Below are positions 1-7,147 of a stretch of DNA of 46,031 nt, piece by piece (the stretch's first letter is position 1; each line of letters begins with the position of its first letter). Where the stretch lies: contig CAZVLN010000017.1 in the NCBI GenBank assembly GCA_964627995.1, forward strand, positions 1 through 46,031, in the 5' to 3' direction. A program made the translations under genes and the position numbers. The notes under the pieces are model-generated. The model made no database searches, had not been told where the DNA came from, and worked only from the letters and a program-made list of their open reading frames with translations. Source of the stretch: JAWLFI01 sp964627995. Lineage in GTDB: Bacteria; Bacteroidota; Bacteroidia; Chitinophagales; Saprospiraceae.

Positions 1-541
1 TTTGGCCTCCAGCTCCACCACCACCGCCACTCATGCGCCGGAAAATGAATAACCAAAGTATAACAAGGAAACCAATAGGTATAAGCCAAGATAGCAGTGG
101 CGTTAACCAATCTGTTTGTGTCTCATAAACGGGTTCTACCCGTTTATCTTTCGGAAGAGACTCATTGACGTTATTTAACCGATCAGCAAATACTTCAACT
201 GGGCCCGTATTAAAGGTGTAATTTGGTCTATTACTGCCAAAGCTGGTCCGATTAGCATCGTCGTATTGGGTCTTATTTAAAGCGTCGTTGGTGAGAAAGA
301 CCTGTCCAGTACTTTCGTTTACAATGACCAATTTACGCACATCACCTTGTTCGACCATTTGCTCGAACTCCGTAATGGTAATTTGTTCATCTCCAAAAGA
401 ATCTGAATTGAGGAAATTAATACCTACAATGAAGGCAATGATCAGGACATAAATCCAAATCGTATTAAAATTGAACTTACCTGGTGGCTTTTTATTATTG
501 TTCCCTTTCTTGGGAGACGAGTTTGATGGTTGATCTTTCAT
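1..541 (-). CDS. ftsH: ATP-dependent zinc metalloprotease FtsH, N-terminal part (cut by window edge)
   Basis: FtsH is a membrane-anchored AAA+ protease that degrades misassembled membrane proteins and short-lived regulators. Only about 180 N-terminal residues are visible, starting at the ATG at 541. They show a polar Lys/Asn/Pro-rich cytoplasmic start, a first membrane segment at about residues 28-45, an extracytoplasmic domain, a second membrane segment at about 150-167, and the FRRMSGGGGG linker that precedes the AAA+ domain in Bacteroidota FtsH. The ATPase and HExxH protease domains lie outside the window. The gene follows rsfS on the same strand with a gap of about 85 bp. That gene pair is common in Bacteroidota. 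Confidence 0.93.
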   Translation of the reverse strand, partial: MKDQPSNSSPKKGNNNKKPPGKFNFNTIWIYVLIIAFIVGINFLNSDSFGDEQITITEFEQMVEQGDVRKLVIVNESTGQVFLTNDALNKTQYDDANRTSFGSNRPNYTFNTGPVEVFADRLNNVNESLPKDKRVEPVYETQTDWLTPLLSWLIPIGFLVILWLFIFRRMSGGGGGAGGQ

Positions 542-625
542 GTATGTTTATCTCTGTTCTTTTCGGGGACTATAACAGCCTCACTCTAAATAAGATTATC
601 TAAAATGCAATTACTCTATAAATTA

Positions 626-1006
626 CTATTCAAAATTTTTGACTTTTGAATCACCCCAAAGGTTTTCAATATCGTAAAAGGCTCTGGCTTCAGGGTAAAA
701 GATATGTACAACGACATCAAAGAAGTCAACCAATATCCACTGCGAAGCAGCCTGGCCTTCTACATGATTAGGAAATATTCCATAATCGGTTTTGAGTGTT
801 TTTAGCAAATTGTTAGATATTGCTTTTACCTGAGTATTAGATTGGCCATTGCAAACTATGAAGAAGTCGGCAGGTGCTTCAGGGATTTCGCGTAAATCCA
901 ACTGGACAATTTTTTGACCTTTTGTTTCTTGTATGCTATTAATAATTACTTCACATAATTGCTGTGATTGCAATTCGTTTTCTTTTACGTTCTTTGTTTC
1001 CGTCAA
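626..1006 (-). CDS. rsfS: Ribosomal silencing factor RsfS (Iojap/YbeB family)
   Basis: RsfS binds ribosomal protein uL14 and blocks subunit joining, lowering translation when nutrients are scarce. The 126-residue product has the usual family length and the core segment DFFIVCNGQSNTQVKAI at about residues 47-63, followed by a motif of the ASQWILVDFFDVVVHIF type that is typical of the family C-terminal half. It lies just upstream of ftsH on the same strand. Its start codon is only 19 bp from that of divergent birA, so both promoters must be very compact or overlap. Confidence 0.95.
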   Translation of the reverse strand: MTETKNVKENELQSQQLCEVIINSIQETKGQKIVQLDLREIPEAPADFFIVCNGQSNTQVKAISNNLLKTLKTDYGIFPNHVEGQAASQWILVDFFDVVVHIFYPEARAFYDIENLWGDSKVKNFE

Positions 1007-1025
1007 ATCTTTTATACTATAGTTT

Positions 1026-1829
1026 ATGAAAAGCCAAAAGTACTTAAACTTAGATACTCCCTCAAATACAAGTCGAATATCTAGCTTGATTCGATGTCAT
1101 TTTTCAGTTATATCCTCAACTCAGTCCTATTTATCTAATTGGGTATCAAAAACCCCGCCACCCGAATTTTCAACGGTTTCGGCTGACGTTCAGACAGGCG
1201 GGCGTGGACAATATGGCAGAGAGTGGGGAGATTTTGGGGGTAATGTAGCTTTGAGCTTTGTAGTTTATCCAAAAGAATTGCAAGCCGACCAACAGTTTTT
1301 ATTACAGATGTGGAGTGCAATATGTATATATGATACTTTAATTGAGCTAGGGCTTAAAGCGGAGCGGTTGCGGATTAAATGGCCCAACGACATTCTGATG
1401 GATGGCGATAAATTAGCTGGTATTCTTCTGCAATCAAGTGTTTCGGGATCTTTCATTCGCCATGCTGTTGTAGGAATTGGTATTAATGTGCGAACAGCTC
1501 CGCCCAATCTGCCTTATGTTAGCTGTTTGCATCGGCAGGGCGTTTTCATTTCTGCTGCTGAGTTGCGCGAAAAGATTTTGTATAACTTATATCAATCTTA
1601 CCAGGATATGAAGTTTAATCGTGGAGTTTTAGCATATCTTGACATATATCATCAACGCATGTGGCGATATGGAGAGGAGGTTCGATTTCGAGAAAAAGGT
1701 GAGTTAGGGCATGCTCGCATTCTAGGTCTAACGAAGAATGGGTACTTACAAATTGAATCTAGAGAAGGCATTCGGGTAGTTACAGATTCATCGATGCAAT
1801 TTGACCGATTTTTTAAAAATAATGGATAA
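1026..1829 (+). CDS. birA: Biotin--[acetyl-CoA-carboxylase] ligase, monofunctional
   Basis: This enzyme makes biotinyl-AMP and transfers biotin to a lysine of acyl-CoA carboxylase carrier proteins. The 267-residue protein shows the biotinyl-AMP loop (GRGQYGREW, about residues 58-66), KWPNDILMDG with the conserved lysine, KLAGIL and GIGINV. There is no N-terminal helix-turn-helix, so it should be a pure ligase rather than a repressor such as E. coli BirA. It is divergent from rsfS. A stretch of about 150 bp without a gene separates it from the tRNA terminator downstream. Confidence 0.93.
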   Translation: MKSQKYLNLDTPSNTSRISSLIRCHFSVISSTQSYLSNWVSKTPPPEFSTVSADVQTGGRGQYGREWGDFGGNVALSFVVYPKELQADQQFLLQMWSAICIYDTLIELGLKAERLRIKWPNDILMDGDKLAGILLQSSVSGSFIRHAVVGIGINVRTAPPNLPYVSCLHRQGVFISAAELREKILYNLYQSYQDMKFNRGVLAYLDIYHQRMWRYGEEVRFREKGELGHARILGLTKNGYLQIESREGIRVVTDSSMQFDRFFKNNG

Positions 1830-1947
1830 GTTGTTAGATTGAAGGGAAAAGGAGATACCCTACTACAATTCTGCAGACGTGCAGAAAAATAAATTTAAGT
1901 AGGGGCGTATACTATCTAAATTAATACACTGGTTGAGTTTATGGTAT

Positions 1948-1980
1948 AAAAAAACCCCTTCTCTCCGCAGAAAGAAGGGG
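1948..1980 (-). terminator. Rho-independent terminator of the tRNA unit
   Basis: On the minus strand the stem CCCCTTCT/AGAAGGGG (8 bp, arms 1973-1980 and 1955-1962) is followed by seven T residues (complement of 1948-1954). It begins six bases after the 3' end of tRNA-Pro and should end the tRNA transcript. On the plus strand there is no T-run, so it would not stop birA transcription. Confidence 0.88.
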
Positions 1981-1985
1981 TAAAG

Positions 1986-2060
1986 TCGGGGCGGCAGGAT
2001 TCGAACCTGCGACCCCCTGCTCCCAAAGCAGGTGCGCTAACCGGACTGCGCCACGCCCCG
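1986..2060 (-). tRNA. tRNA-Pro (anticodon TGG)
   Basis: Read on the minus strand, this folds as a cloverleaf with the acceptor stem CGGGGCG/CGCCCCG, a D-arm, an anticodon stem around CTGCTTTGGGAGCAG with anticodon TGG, and the T-arm GGTTCGAATCC. The discriminator is A at 1986. The 3' CCA is not encoded and must be added after transcription, unlike in the neighbouring tRNA-Ser. The gene lies about 6 bp downstream of that tRNA in the same orientation, so they are probably processed from one transcript. Confidence 0.97.
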
Positions 2061-2066
2061 AAATAC

Positions 2067-2158
2067 TGGCGGTGAGAGGGGGATTCGAACCCCCGGTACA
2101 CGTTTCCGCGTACGCCGGTTTAGCAAACCGGTGGTTTAAGCCACTCACCCACCTCACC
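2067..2158 (-). tRNA. tRNA-Ser (anticodon GCT), class II with long variable arm
   Basis: On the minus strand the acceptor stem GGTGAGG pairs with TCTCACC (one G.T pair). The anticodon arm CCGGTTTGCTAAACCGG carries GCT. A long variable arm (CGTACGCGGAAACGTGTACC region) marks a class II tRNA, and the T-arm contains GGTTCGAATCC. The 3' CCA is encoded (complement of 2067-2069). It is the first gene of a two-tRNA unit with tRNA-Pro, and a well-formed promoter lies upstream at 2264-2294. Confidence 0.97.
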
Positions 2159-2263
2159 AAAGGTATATGTTATGGGTCTATGTTTGTATTCCAAACACCC
2201 TCTCACTACTATTCAATCTCACATTACCCTTGTGGTAAAATGCGGCCGCTTTCAAACGGCTCA

Positions 2264-2294
2264 CAAAGATAAACGGAATATCAATAATTCCAAA
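2264..2294 (-). promoter_or_regulatory. Bacteroidota-type promoter for the tRNA-Ser/tRNA-Pro unit
   Basis: On the minus strand, TTTG (complement of 2291-2294) is followed after 19 bp by TATCTTTG (complement of 2264-2271). This matches the known Bacteroidota sigma consensus TTTG-N19/20-TAnnTTTG. Transcription would start near 2257, leaving a precursor leader of about 100 nt before tRNA-Ser. The -33 element lies immediately after the dnaA stop codon, so the tRNAs need not depend on dnaA read-through. Confidence 0.72.
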
Positions 2295-2295
2295 A

Positions 2296-3702
2296 TTATC
2301 CATGTAAACTCATTCGAACTTTTTTCTCTAATTCCTGCATATCCTTTTTGAACCCCTCATCGATATCCATCATGTTTCGGATAGCCTTGCATGAATAGAT
2401 TACTGTCGTATGATCTCGATTTCCAAAGTTATCACCAATGGACTTCATGGTGTTTTTTGTCAATAGCTTTGAAATATACATGGCAACCTGGCGTGCTGTA
2501 GCAATGGGTTGTTTCCTTGTTTTGCTAACTAACTCAGCTACTTTTATGTCATATTCTTCAGCCACGATCGCCTGTATGTTCTCAATAGTTATTTCATGAT
2601 TAACTTCGCGGATCATTTTTTGAACGACCTCCTTTGCCAAGTCGAGATCAACTTTTCTTCTGTTTAGAGAAGCTTGGGCATTCAGCATGATCAAAGCACC
2701 TTCAAGTTCGCGGATATTAGACTTAATATTGTAGCAAAGGAACTCCAGAACGCCTTCCGAAAGCTCTAGCCCATCACGGTCTAATTTAGCTTGCAAAATA
2801 GCCATACGTGTCTCGAAATCGGGAGGTGTAAGATCGGCTGTCAGGCCCCATTTAAATCTTGAAATCAAGCGCTCTTCTAAGTCTTTCAATTCTTTAGGAG
2901 GTCGGTCTGATGTCAAGACGATTTGTCGCCCATTTTGTTGGAGCTGATTAAAAATATTGAAAAAGATCTCCTGTGTTTTTTTCCTTCCAGCTAAAAAGTG
3001 AATGTCATCTACGATTAACAAATCAATGGAGAAGTAAAAGTTCATGAAATCATTGACCGCATCTTTCTTTATAGCCTGAATGATTTGATTCGTAAATTTT
3101 CCCGTGGATACATATAAAACTCGGGTTTGTGGATTTACTTTAAGTGCTTTATTACCAATAGCCTGAGCCAAATGAGTTTTACCTAGTGCCACATCTCCAT
3201 AAACATAAAGTGGGTTGAATGCAGTACCTCCGGGATTATCAGCAATCGCCAATCCGGCATTGCGGGCCAATGAATTACAGTCGCCTTCTATGAAATACTC
3301 AAATGTATATTTCTCGTTTAGCTGAGGATCTAATGGTGGTTTTTTTATACCTGGTATAACAAAAGGGTTCGTTATTTCACTGGAAGGGTTTTTCATTGGG
3401 GAACGCCCTCTCGTACTGCCCCCTCCAGCAGCTGCAGCCTGACGCTTTTCACCAGCAAAAATTTGATATTCTAAGCGTCCTTTTGGTCCGAGCTCATCTC
3501 GGATAGCTTTTTTCAAAACAGGCACATACCGTTCCTCCAGAAACTCATAAAAAAATTTATTGGGTACTTGAATGGTTAGTGCAGCGCCATCGAGTTTTAC
3601 GGGCTTGATCGGTTTGAACCAGGTCTTATAACTTTGAGGGTTGACATTTTTTTCAATAATCGTCAAACAATTTGTCCAAACTTGTAAGTGGTTCTGGCTC
3701 AT
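2296..3702 (-). CDS. dnaA: Chromosomal replication initiator protein DnaA
   Basis: DnaA is the ATP-dependent initiator that binds DnaA boxes and opens oriC. The 468-residue protein has a domain I of about 85 residues, a short flexible linker rich in Ala, Gly and Ser, the AAA+ domain with Walker A GDVALGKT (169-176) and Walker B LLIVDD (about 228-233), and C-terminal domain IV with the signature RDHTTVIYSCKAI. The Walker A matches GxxxxGKT but differs from the usual GGVGLGKT. The 229 bp upstream contain no convincing DnaA-box cluster, so an adjacent oriC is not supported. The tRNA unit follows downstream. Confidence 0.97.
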   Translation of the reverse strand: MSQNHLQVWTNCLTIIEKNVNPQSYKTWFKPIKPVKLDGAALTIQVPNKFFYEFLEERYVPVLKKAIRDELGPKGRLEYQIFAGEKRQAAAAGGGSTRGRSPMKNPSSEITNPFVIPGIKKPPLDPQLNEKYTFEYFIEGDCNSLARNAGLAIADNPGGTAFNPLYVYGDVALGKTHLAQAIGNKALKVNPQTRVLYVSTGKFTNQIIQAIKKDAVNDFMNFYFSIDLLIVDDIHFLAGRKKTQEIFFNIFNQLQQNGRQIVLTSDRPPKELKDLEERLISRFKWGLTADLTPPDFETRMAILQAKLDRDGLELSEGVLEFLCYNIKSNIRELEGALIMLNAQASLNRRKVDLDLAKEVVQKMIREVNHEITIENIQAIVAEEYDIKVAELVSKTRKQPIATARQVAMYISKLLTKNTMKSIGDNFGNRDHTTVIYSCKAIRNMMDIDEGFKKDMQELEKKVRMSLHG

Positions 3703-3931
3703 TTCTTAATTACTGACACACTATTTTACCCGGGATCATGGATTTGTTTTAACCCTTAATAGGGAATGCAAATTTCACAAAATTTCATGAATTCACAAGG
3801 AATTTAACATAGGCAATAGCTAAAAAAAGCTTGTGAGAATCATTGATTCCTTATGCTTGGGGATGTGTAGCTATGAGGAATTTTACTCTTGTTCAACCAA
3901 ATTTAATAGTTTCTATATATAATCCATTGAT

Positions 3932-4849
3932 TTACACCCAGCAATTTTGGCAGACTTTGGATCTTTTTTTCTTTTTTGCATCAAACCATAGCTCTATATG
4001 CCCGATCATAGCTCCTCCATAACCCACCTGATTAATGGCCACTTTTTCACCATTTTTATTTTTTACAGTTTGGATTCCATTCAAAAATGTATGGGTATGC
4101 CCTCCGATAATTAGGTCTAAGTTTTCGGAATGTCGTGCAAGTTTTCGGTCTGAAACCTTTTTGGATTTATATTGATACCCTAAATGGCTTAGCGCGATAA
4201 TAAAATCGCAATTCATATCTCGTTTTAGTTTCTTTGCCATTTTATTTGCTGTCTCAATAGGGTCGAGATATTTTAGTCCCGAGAAGAGTTTGGCCGGGAC
4301 TAATCCTTCGAGTTGTATTCCTAATCCCACAACACCTATTCGAATGCCTGATTTTTCAATCACGAAGTAATCTTGAGTGAGCCCGGTCAACGCTGTATCT
4401 GAAAAATCGTAATTGCTGCACACAAAAGGAAAATGTGCGTGCTGCCATTGTTTAATTAAGCCGTCTATTCCGAGATCGAAGTCGTGATTTCCCAGAGTAG
4501 CTGCATCGTACTTCATTTTGCTCATTAAATCAAATTCTAGCTGCCCCTGATACTCATTAAAATAAGGTGTGCCTTGCCATATATCTCCAGCATCAAGTAA
4601 TAAGACATGATTTTCTTTCGACCGCACTTTATTGATATAAGCAGATCGAGCAGCGGCACCACCTTTACCAGCTAATTTTCCAGCATGATCGGGAAAAGGA
4701 TCAATTCGAGAATGAGTGTCATTTGTGTGGAGGACGGTAATTTTAATGGTATCTTCTGCCAAGTTCCTTGGAAAGTATCCTCCTCCGAATGCGTATCCGG
4801 CAGAAATTGCTCCGAGATGGTTTAAGAATTTTCTGCGCTTCAAGATCAA
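3932..4849 (-). CDS. Metallophosphatase, catalytic half of a split 5'-nucleotidase
   Basis: This corresponds to the N-terminal calcineurin-like domain of UshA-type 5'-nucleotidases, which hydrolyse nucleotides outside the cytoplasm. Metal-binding motifs are visible in order: HTNDTHSR, LLDAGDIWQG, LGNHDFDLG, IALSHLG and GGHTHTFL. The N-terminus KRRKFLNHLG followed by a hydrophobic stretch resembles a twin-arginine signal. At 305 residues it lacks the usual C-terminal substrate domain, which the upstream gene encodes separately. The start is TTG at 4849, sharing TTGA with the stop of that gene. No in-frame ATG would keep the signal sequence. Confidence 0.88.
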   Translation of the reverse strand: MILKRRKFLNHLGAISAGYAFGGGYFPRNLAEDTIKITVLHTNDTHSRIDPFPDHAGKLAGKGGAAARSAYINKVRSKENHVLLLDAGDIWQGTPYFNEYQGQLEFDLMSKMKYDAATLGNHDFDLGIDGLIKQWQHAHFPFVCSNYDFSDTALTGLTQDYFVIEKSGIRIGVVGLGIQLEGLVPAKLFSGLKYLDPIETANKMAKKLKRDMNCDFIIALSHLGYQYKSKKVSDRKLARHSENLDLIIGGHTHTFLNGIQTVKNKNGEKVAINQVGYGGAMIGHIELWFDAKKKKRSKVCQNCWV

Positions 4850-5607
4850 TTTTTATTTTGAGTCATAAAATGGATTCGGATTTCTTGAGGTATAGAAGGC
4901 GGGTTCCCTTTGTCAAAATGATTAATGACAATATCCCTTATGTAGGCTTGACCACTGGCAACTTCCTTTCCTACTAAAAATTCGCAATTATCGCCACCAT
5001 TTGCGACATAATCATTCGTTAAAATTCGATAGGTTTTTTCCGGTTCAATCGGCTGTTCATGTAAATAAACCTGTGCTTGTGTTTCACTTGAAATATAAAC
5101 TTTAAAAGTATGGCTCATCGGCCAGCCGCCTCGTTTTACTGTATGTTCTATCCACCGTTGAAGCAGGTGTCCTGGTATTTCGAGAAGCACTAGAGTATTG
5201 TCGAATGGTAGAAGCTCATAAATATCCCTGACTGTCACGGTATCTTGCAGCTGGGGCAGTCGGATACCTCCAGGGTTATATACAGCTCCGTCGATAGCAT
5301 AGTTTTGAAATAACACTTGTCCTTCTGATAGTAATATATCGCAAAGCCAAGGACCTAAAAGGGTTTGTGGATTATTGCGACTATGCGTAATTTTCTGGGG
5401 CAGCACAAGTACTTTACGGCCCATGGTCAGTTTTAGACTATCTCTGTAAGGTTTTATAAAACTTAAGAGGGCCGAGTCGGCATTTGGATTTGATTTTGAG
5501 ACATAAACATTCTCATTTTGTGTGCTTAATAATGGTGAAACCCTTGGGTTACAACTGAGTGTAAAAGTCAGCAATAAGGGAATAAGTGTGGAAAGCCCTG
5601 CCTTCAT
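4846..5607 (-). CDS. 5'-nucleotidase C-terminal-domain lipoprotein (substrate-binding half)
   Basis: The protein matches the C-terminal domain of 5'-nucleotidases, which stacks the nucleobase. Visible motifs are YNPGGIRLPQ, TVRDIYELLPFDNTLVLLEI and NDYVANGGDNCEFL. The N-terminus ends in LTFTLSC, a lipobox, so it should be lipid-anchored. The metallophosphatase gene begins within its stop codon (TTGA overlap), which suggests translational coupling and a two-subunit enzyme. It starts 1 bp after the stop of the upstream membrane protein gene. I infer from family knowledge that the pair reconstitutes one 5'-nucleotidase. The substrate is not known. Confidence 0.87.
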   Translation of the reverse strand: MKAGLSTLIPLLLTFTLSCNPRVSPLLSTQNENVYVSKSNPNADSALLSFIKPYRDSLKLTMGRKVLVLPQKITHSRNNPQTLLGPWLCDILLSEGQVLFQNYAIDGAVYNPGGIRLPQLQDTVTVRDIYELLPFDNTLVLLEIPGHLLQRWIEHTVKRGGWPMSHTFKVYISSETQAQVYLHEQPIEPEKTYRILTNDYVANGGDNCEFLVGKEVASGQAYIRDIVINHFDKGNPPSIPQEIRIHFMTQNKN

Positions 5608-5608
5608 A

Positions 5609-6139
5609 CTAAGCGCCTATAAATTTTTGTGTTTCAATACGAATAGCTTTTAGAGCTGTTTGTAGTGGATCCCCCTTGCGTTCCTCTGCGGCTTGGCCTA
5701 GCGTGTTTAGAAATTCAGAACCACTGGCATCCCTAGGTAATTTATCTTGAAGATTTAGTACAAAAATGATATTCTGTTCCTTTGCAGTGTAAATTATTTG
5801 CCAAAGTTGCTCCGAGACATAGACCTGTTGGCTTAAATTGTGTTCATACTCTTGTTGGATTGCGATTAAAATTTGATTGGACATATCGAATGCGTTCAAC
5901 TCATGACTGCGCATACGCATGATGATCTGATCAATTTTTATCCGTTCCAAAAATAAAGTTAGCCTTTCAAAGGCCTGGAATTTGAGTGGAAGAGTTTGTT
6001 TAGAGAGTTCACGTATAGTTTTTTGATTTTCAATTTCCCGCTGTGATTTAAGCCATCCTTCTATAAAAAAGTAGGCAATCCCAAAAAGCATAATGGATGG
6101 GATAGTAAACGCGAGCCAGTCGAACAAACCTAACTGCAT
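5609..6139 (-). CDS. Conserved Bacteroidota protein with one N-terminal membrane segment (DUF7935-like)
   Basis: This 176-residue protein has a single hydrophobic segment at about residues 8-27, then a charged helical region. The sequence LPLKFQAFERLTLFLERI resembles a Bacteroidota-specific family of unknown function (DUF7935, named from memory). A conserved-looking EYEHNLSQQVYVSEQLW stretch follows. It is the first gene of a tight operon with the two 5'-nucleotidase halves (1 bp gap). Its role is unknown and no catalytic motif is evident. Confidence 0.75.
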   Translation of the reverse strand: MQLGLFDWLAFTIPSIMLFGIAYFFIEGWLKSQREIENQKTIRELSKQTLPLKFQAFERLTLFLERIKIDQIIMRMRSHELNAFDMSNQILIAIQQEYEHNLSQQVYVSEQLWQIIYTAKEQNIIFVLNLQDKLPRDASGSEFLNTLGQAAEERKGDPLQTALKAIRIETQKFIGA

Positions 6140-6373
6140 AGTAAAGTTGTTTTTAGTGATTTATATAAGCAACAATATAGTACATTGCTAATGAAAACTT
6201 TAATGCGAACTAAATTATTAGAAAAGGTAGGGCTTTAAATATTTGTCTATTGATTGTATTAGTTTAAAAAATTTTTGGAGATTTCACGGTTTATCTTTTC
6301 GTTAGCAAATTTCCTTATTAACTTTGAACTTGACGGAGCTCAGAATCATTTACATCTAAAGAAAACGAGAACT

Positions 6374-6733
6374 ATGTCTGATATAAAAGAACCCACCGCT
6401 GTTGAAGCGCCGATCCAATTGACTGATGGAGCGGTAAAGCAATTGCAAGAAATTATGTCAAAGCAAGAGATTCCTTCCAATTATGGTCTTCGAGTAGGTG
6501 TAAAGGGAGGTGGATGCTCCGGATTTTCTTATTTGCTCGGTTTTGATGAGCAGAAAGAAAAAGATGATGTATTTGAAGTAAATGGAATTCGCGTACTCAT
6601 GCAAAAAGCACACACCATGTATTTGATGGGGATGGAAATCGATTTCATTGAAGGTCTGAATAACCGAGGCTTTAGCTTTAATAATCCCAATGCTGACGAG
6701 ACCTGTGGCTGTGGGACCTCATTTTCAGCCTAA
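6374..6733 (+). CDS. HesB/IscA-family iron-sulfur cluster assembly protein (A-type carrier)
   Basis: A-type carriers bind iron or [2Fe-2S]/[4Fe-4S] clusters and pass them to apoproteins. From the ATG at 6374 the product is 119 residues and has the three conserved cysteines: one in GVKGGGCSGF (about residue 52) and two in the C-terminal CGCGTSF. The frame is open about 100 bp further upstream, but that extension reads like an unrelated sequence and the family starts near this methionine. Which subtype it is (IscA, SufA or ErpA) cannot be settled from the sequence. No suf or isc genes are adjacent. The 414 bp downstream to mpl hold a candidate structured RNA. Confidence 0.92.
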   Translation: MSDIKEPTAVEAPIQLTDGAVKQLQEIMSKQEIPSNYGLRVGVKGGGCSGFSYLLGFDEQKEKDDVFEVNGIRVLMQKAHTMYLMGMEIDFIEGLNNRGFSFNNPNADETCGCGTSFSA

Positions 6734-6911
6734 GACTTTAATTGTAATTTTTTTATTCCACAACCTATAGCTGATTTCTTGTAAGGGACCAGTTTATTTA
6801 AATTTAGTTTCCGTGCATTTCGGCAGCTATTTCAAGACTATACGTCCTGATTGAATCGTTTTTCTATTATAACTTAAGGTAAGTAATATTAACATATGGC
6901 TCAAGCTTGTA

Positions 6912-7082
6912 AATTGCGTGAGGGATAGTAGCGGCAGGACTGTGCGCCTCCGGCCAGCAGCCGTAGAACGAGGAGGTGACCGTATGGAAACCCTACGCAG
7001 TCGTATGGATGTGGGCGGAGGGGTGCAGGACTACGAGCGAATAGCCCGGTACCGACTTGAAAAGGCGGGACACGCCCAAATT
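6912..7082 (+). ncRNA. Candidate structured RNA, family not recognised
   Basis: This segment of about 170 bp is clearly GC-richer than the AT-rich DNA on either side, and it lies in the 414 bp gap between the Fe-S protein gene and mpl. GCGTG (6916-6920) can pair with CACGC (7071-7075), and AATT with AATT closes the ends around a 3-nt bulge. GTGCGCCTCCGGCC (6942-6955) pairs with 7013-7026 over 12 of 14 positions. Inside that, CGTAG (6962-6966) pairs with CTACG (6993-6997). Alternative pairings (CGGC 6932/GCCG 6960 with CCTCC 6947/GGAGG 6972) would form a pseudoknot. A GTG-initiated frame of 81 codons crosses it but resembles no protein. I could not match it to RNase P, tmRNA, SRP or known riboswitches. 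A 6S-like RNA is possible. The strand is inferred. Confidence 0.5.
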
Positions 7083-7147
7083 ATAAGAAACATCCACTGT
7101 GGTCAGCATTTTAAAATAATTCTATTATTTTCATCCCAAAGGAAATT

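Noticed and set aside
1916..2272. Open frames on both strands over the tRNA genes
   Set aside because: They are translations of tRNA-Pro and tRNA-Ser sequence and of the terminator.
3703..3931. Possible oriC next to dnaA
   Set aside because: Only weak partial matches to TTWTNCACA (two or three, with mismatches) and no AT-rich unwinding cluster could be defined. In many Bacteroidota dnaA is not at oriC.
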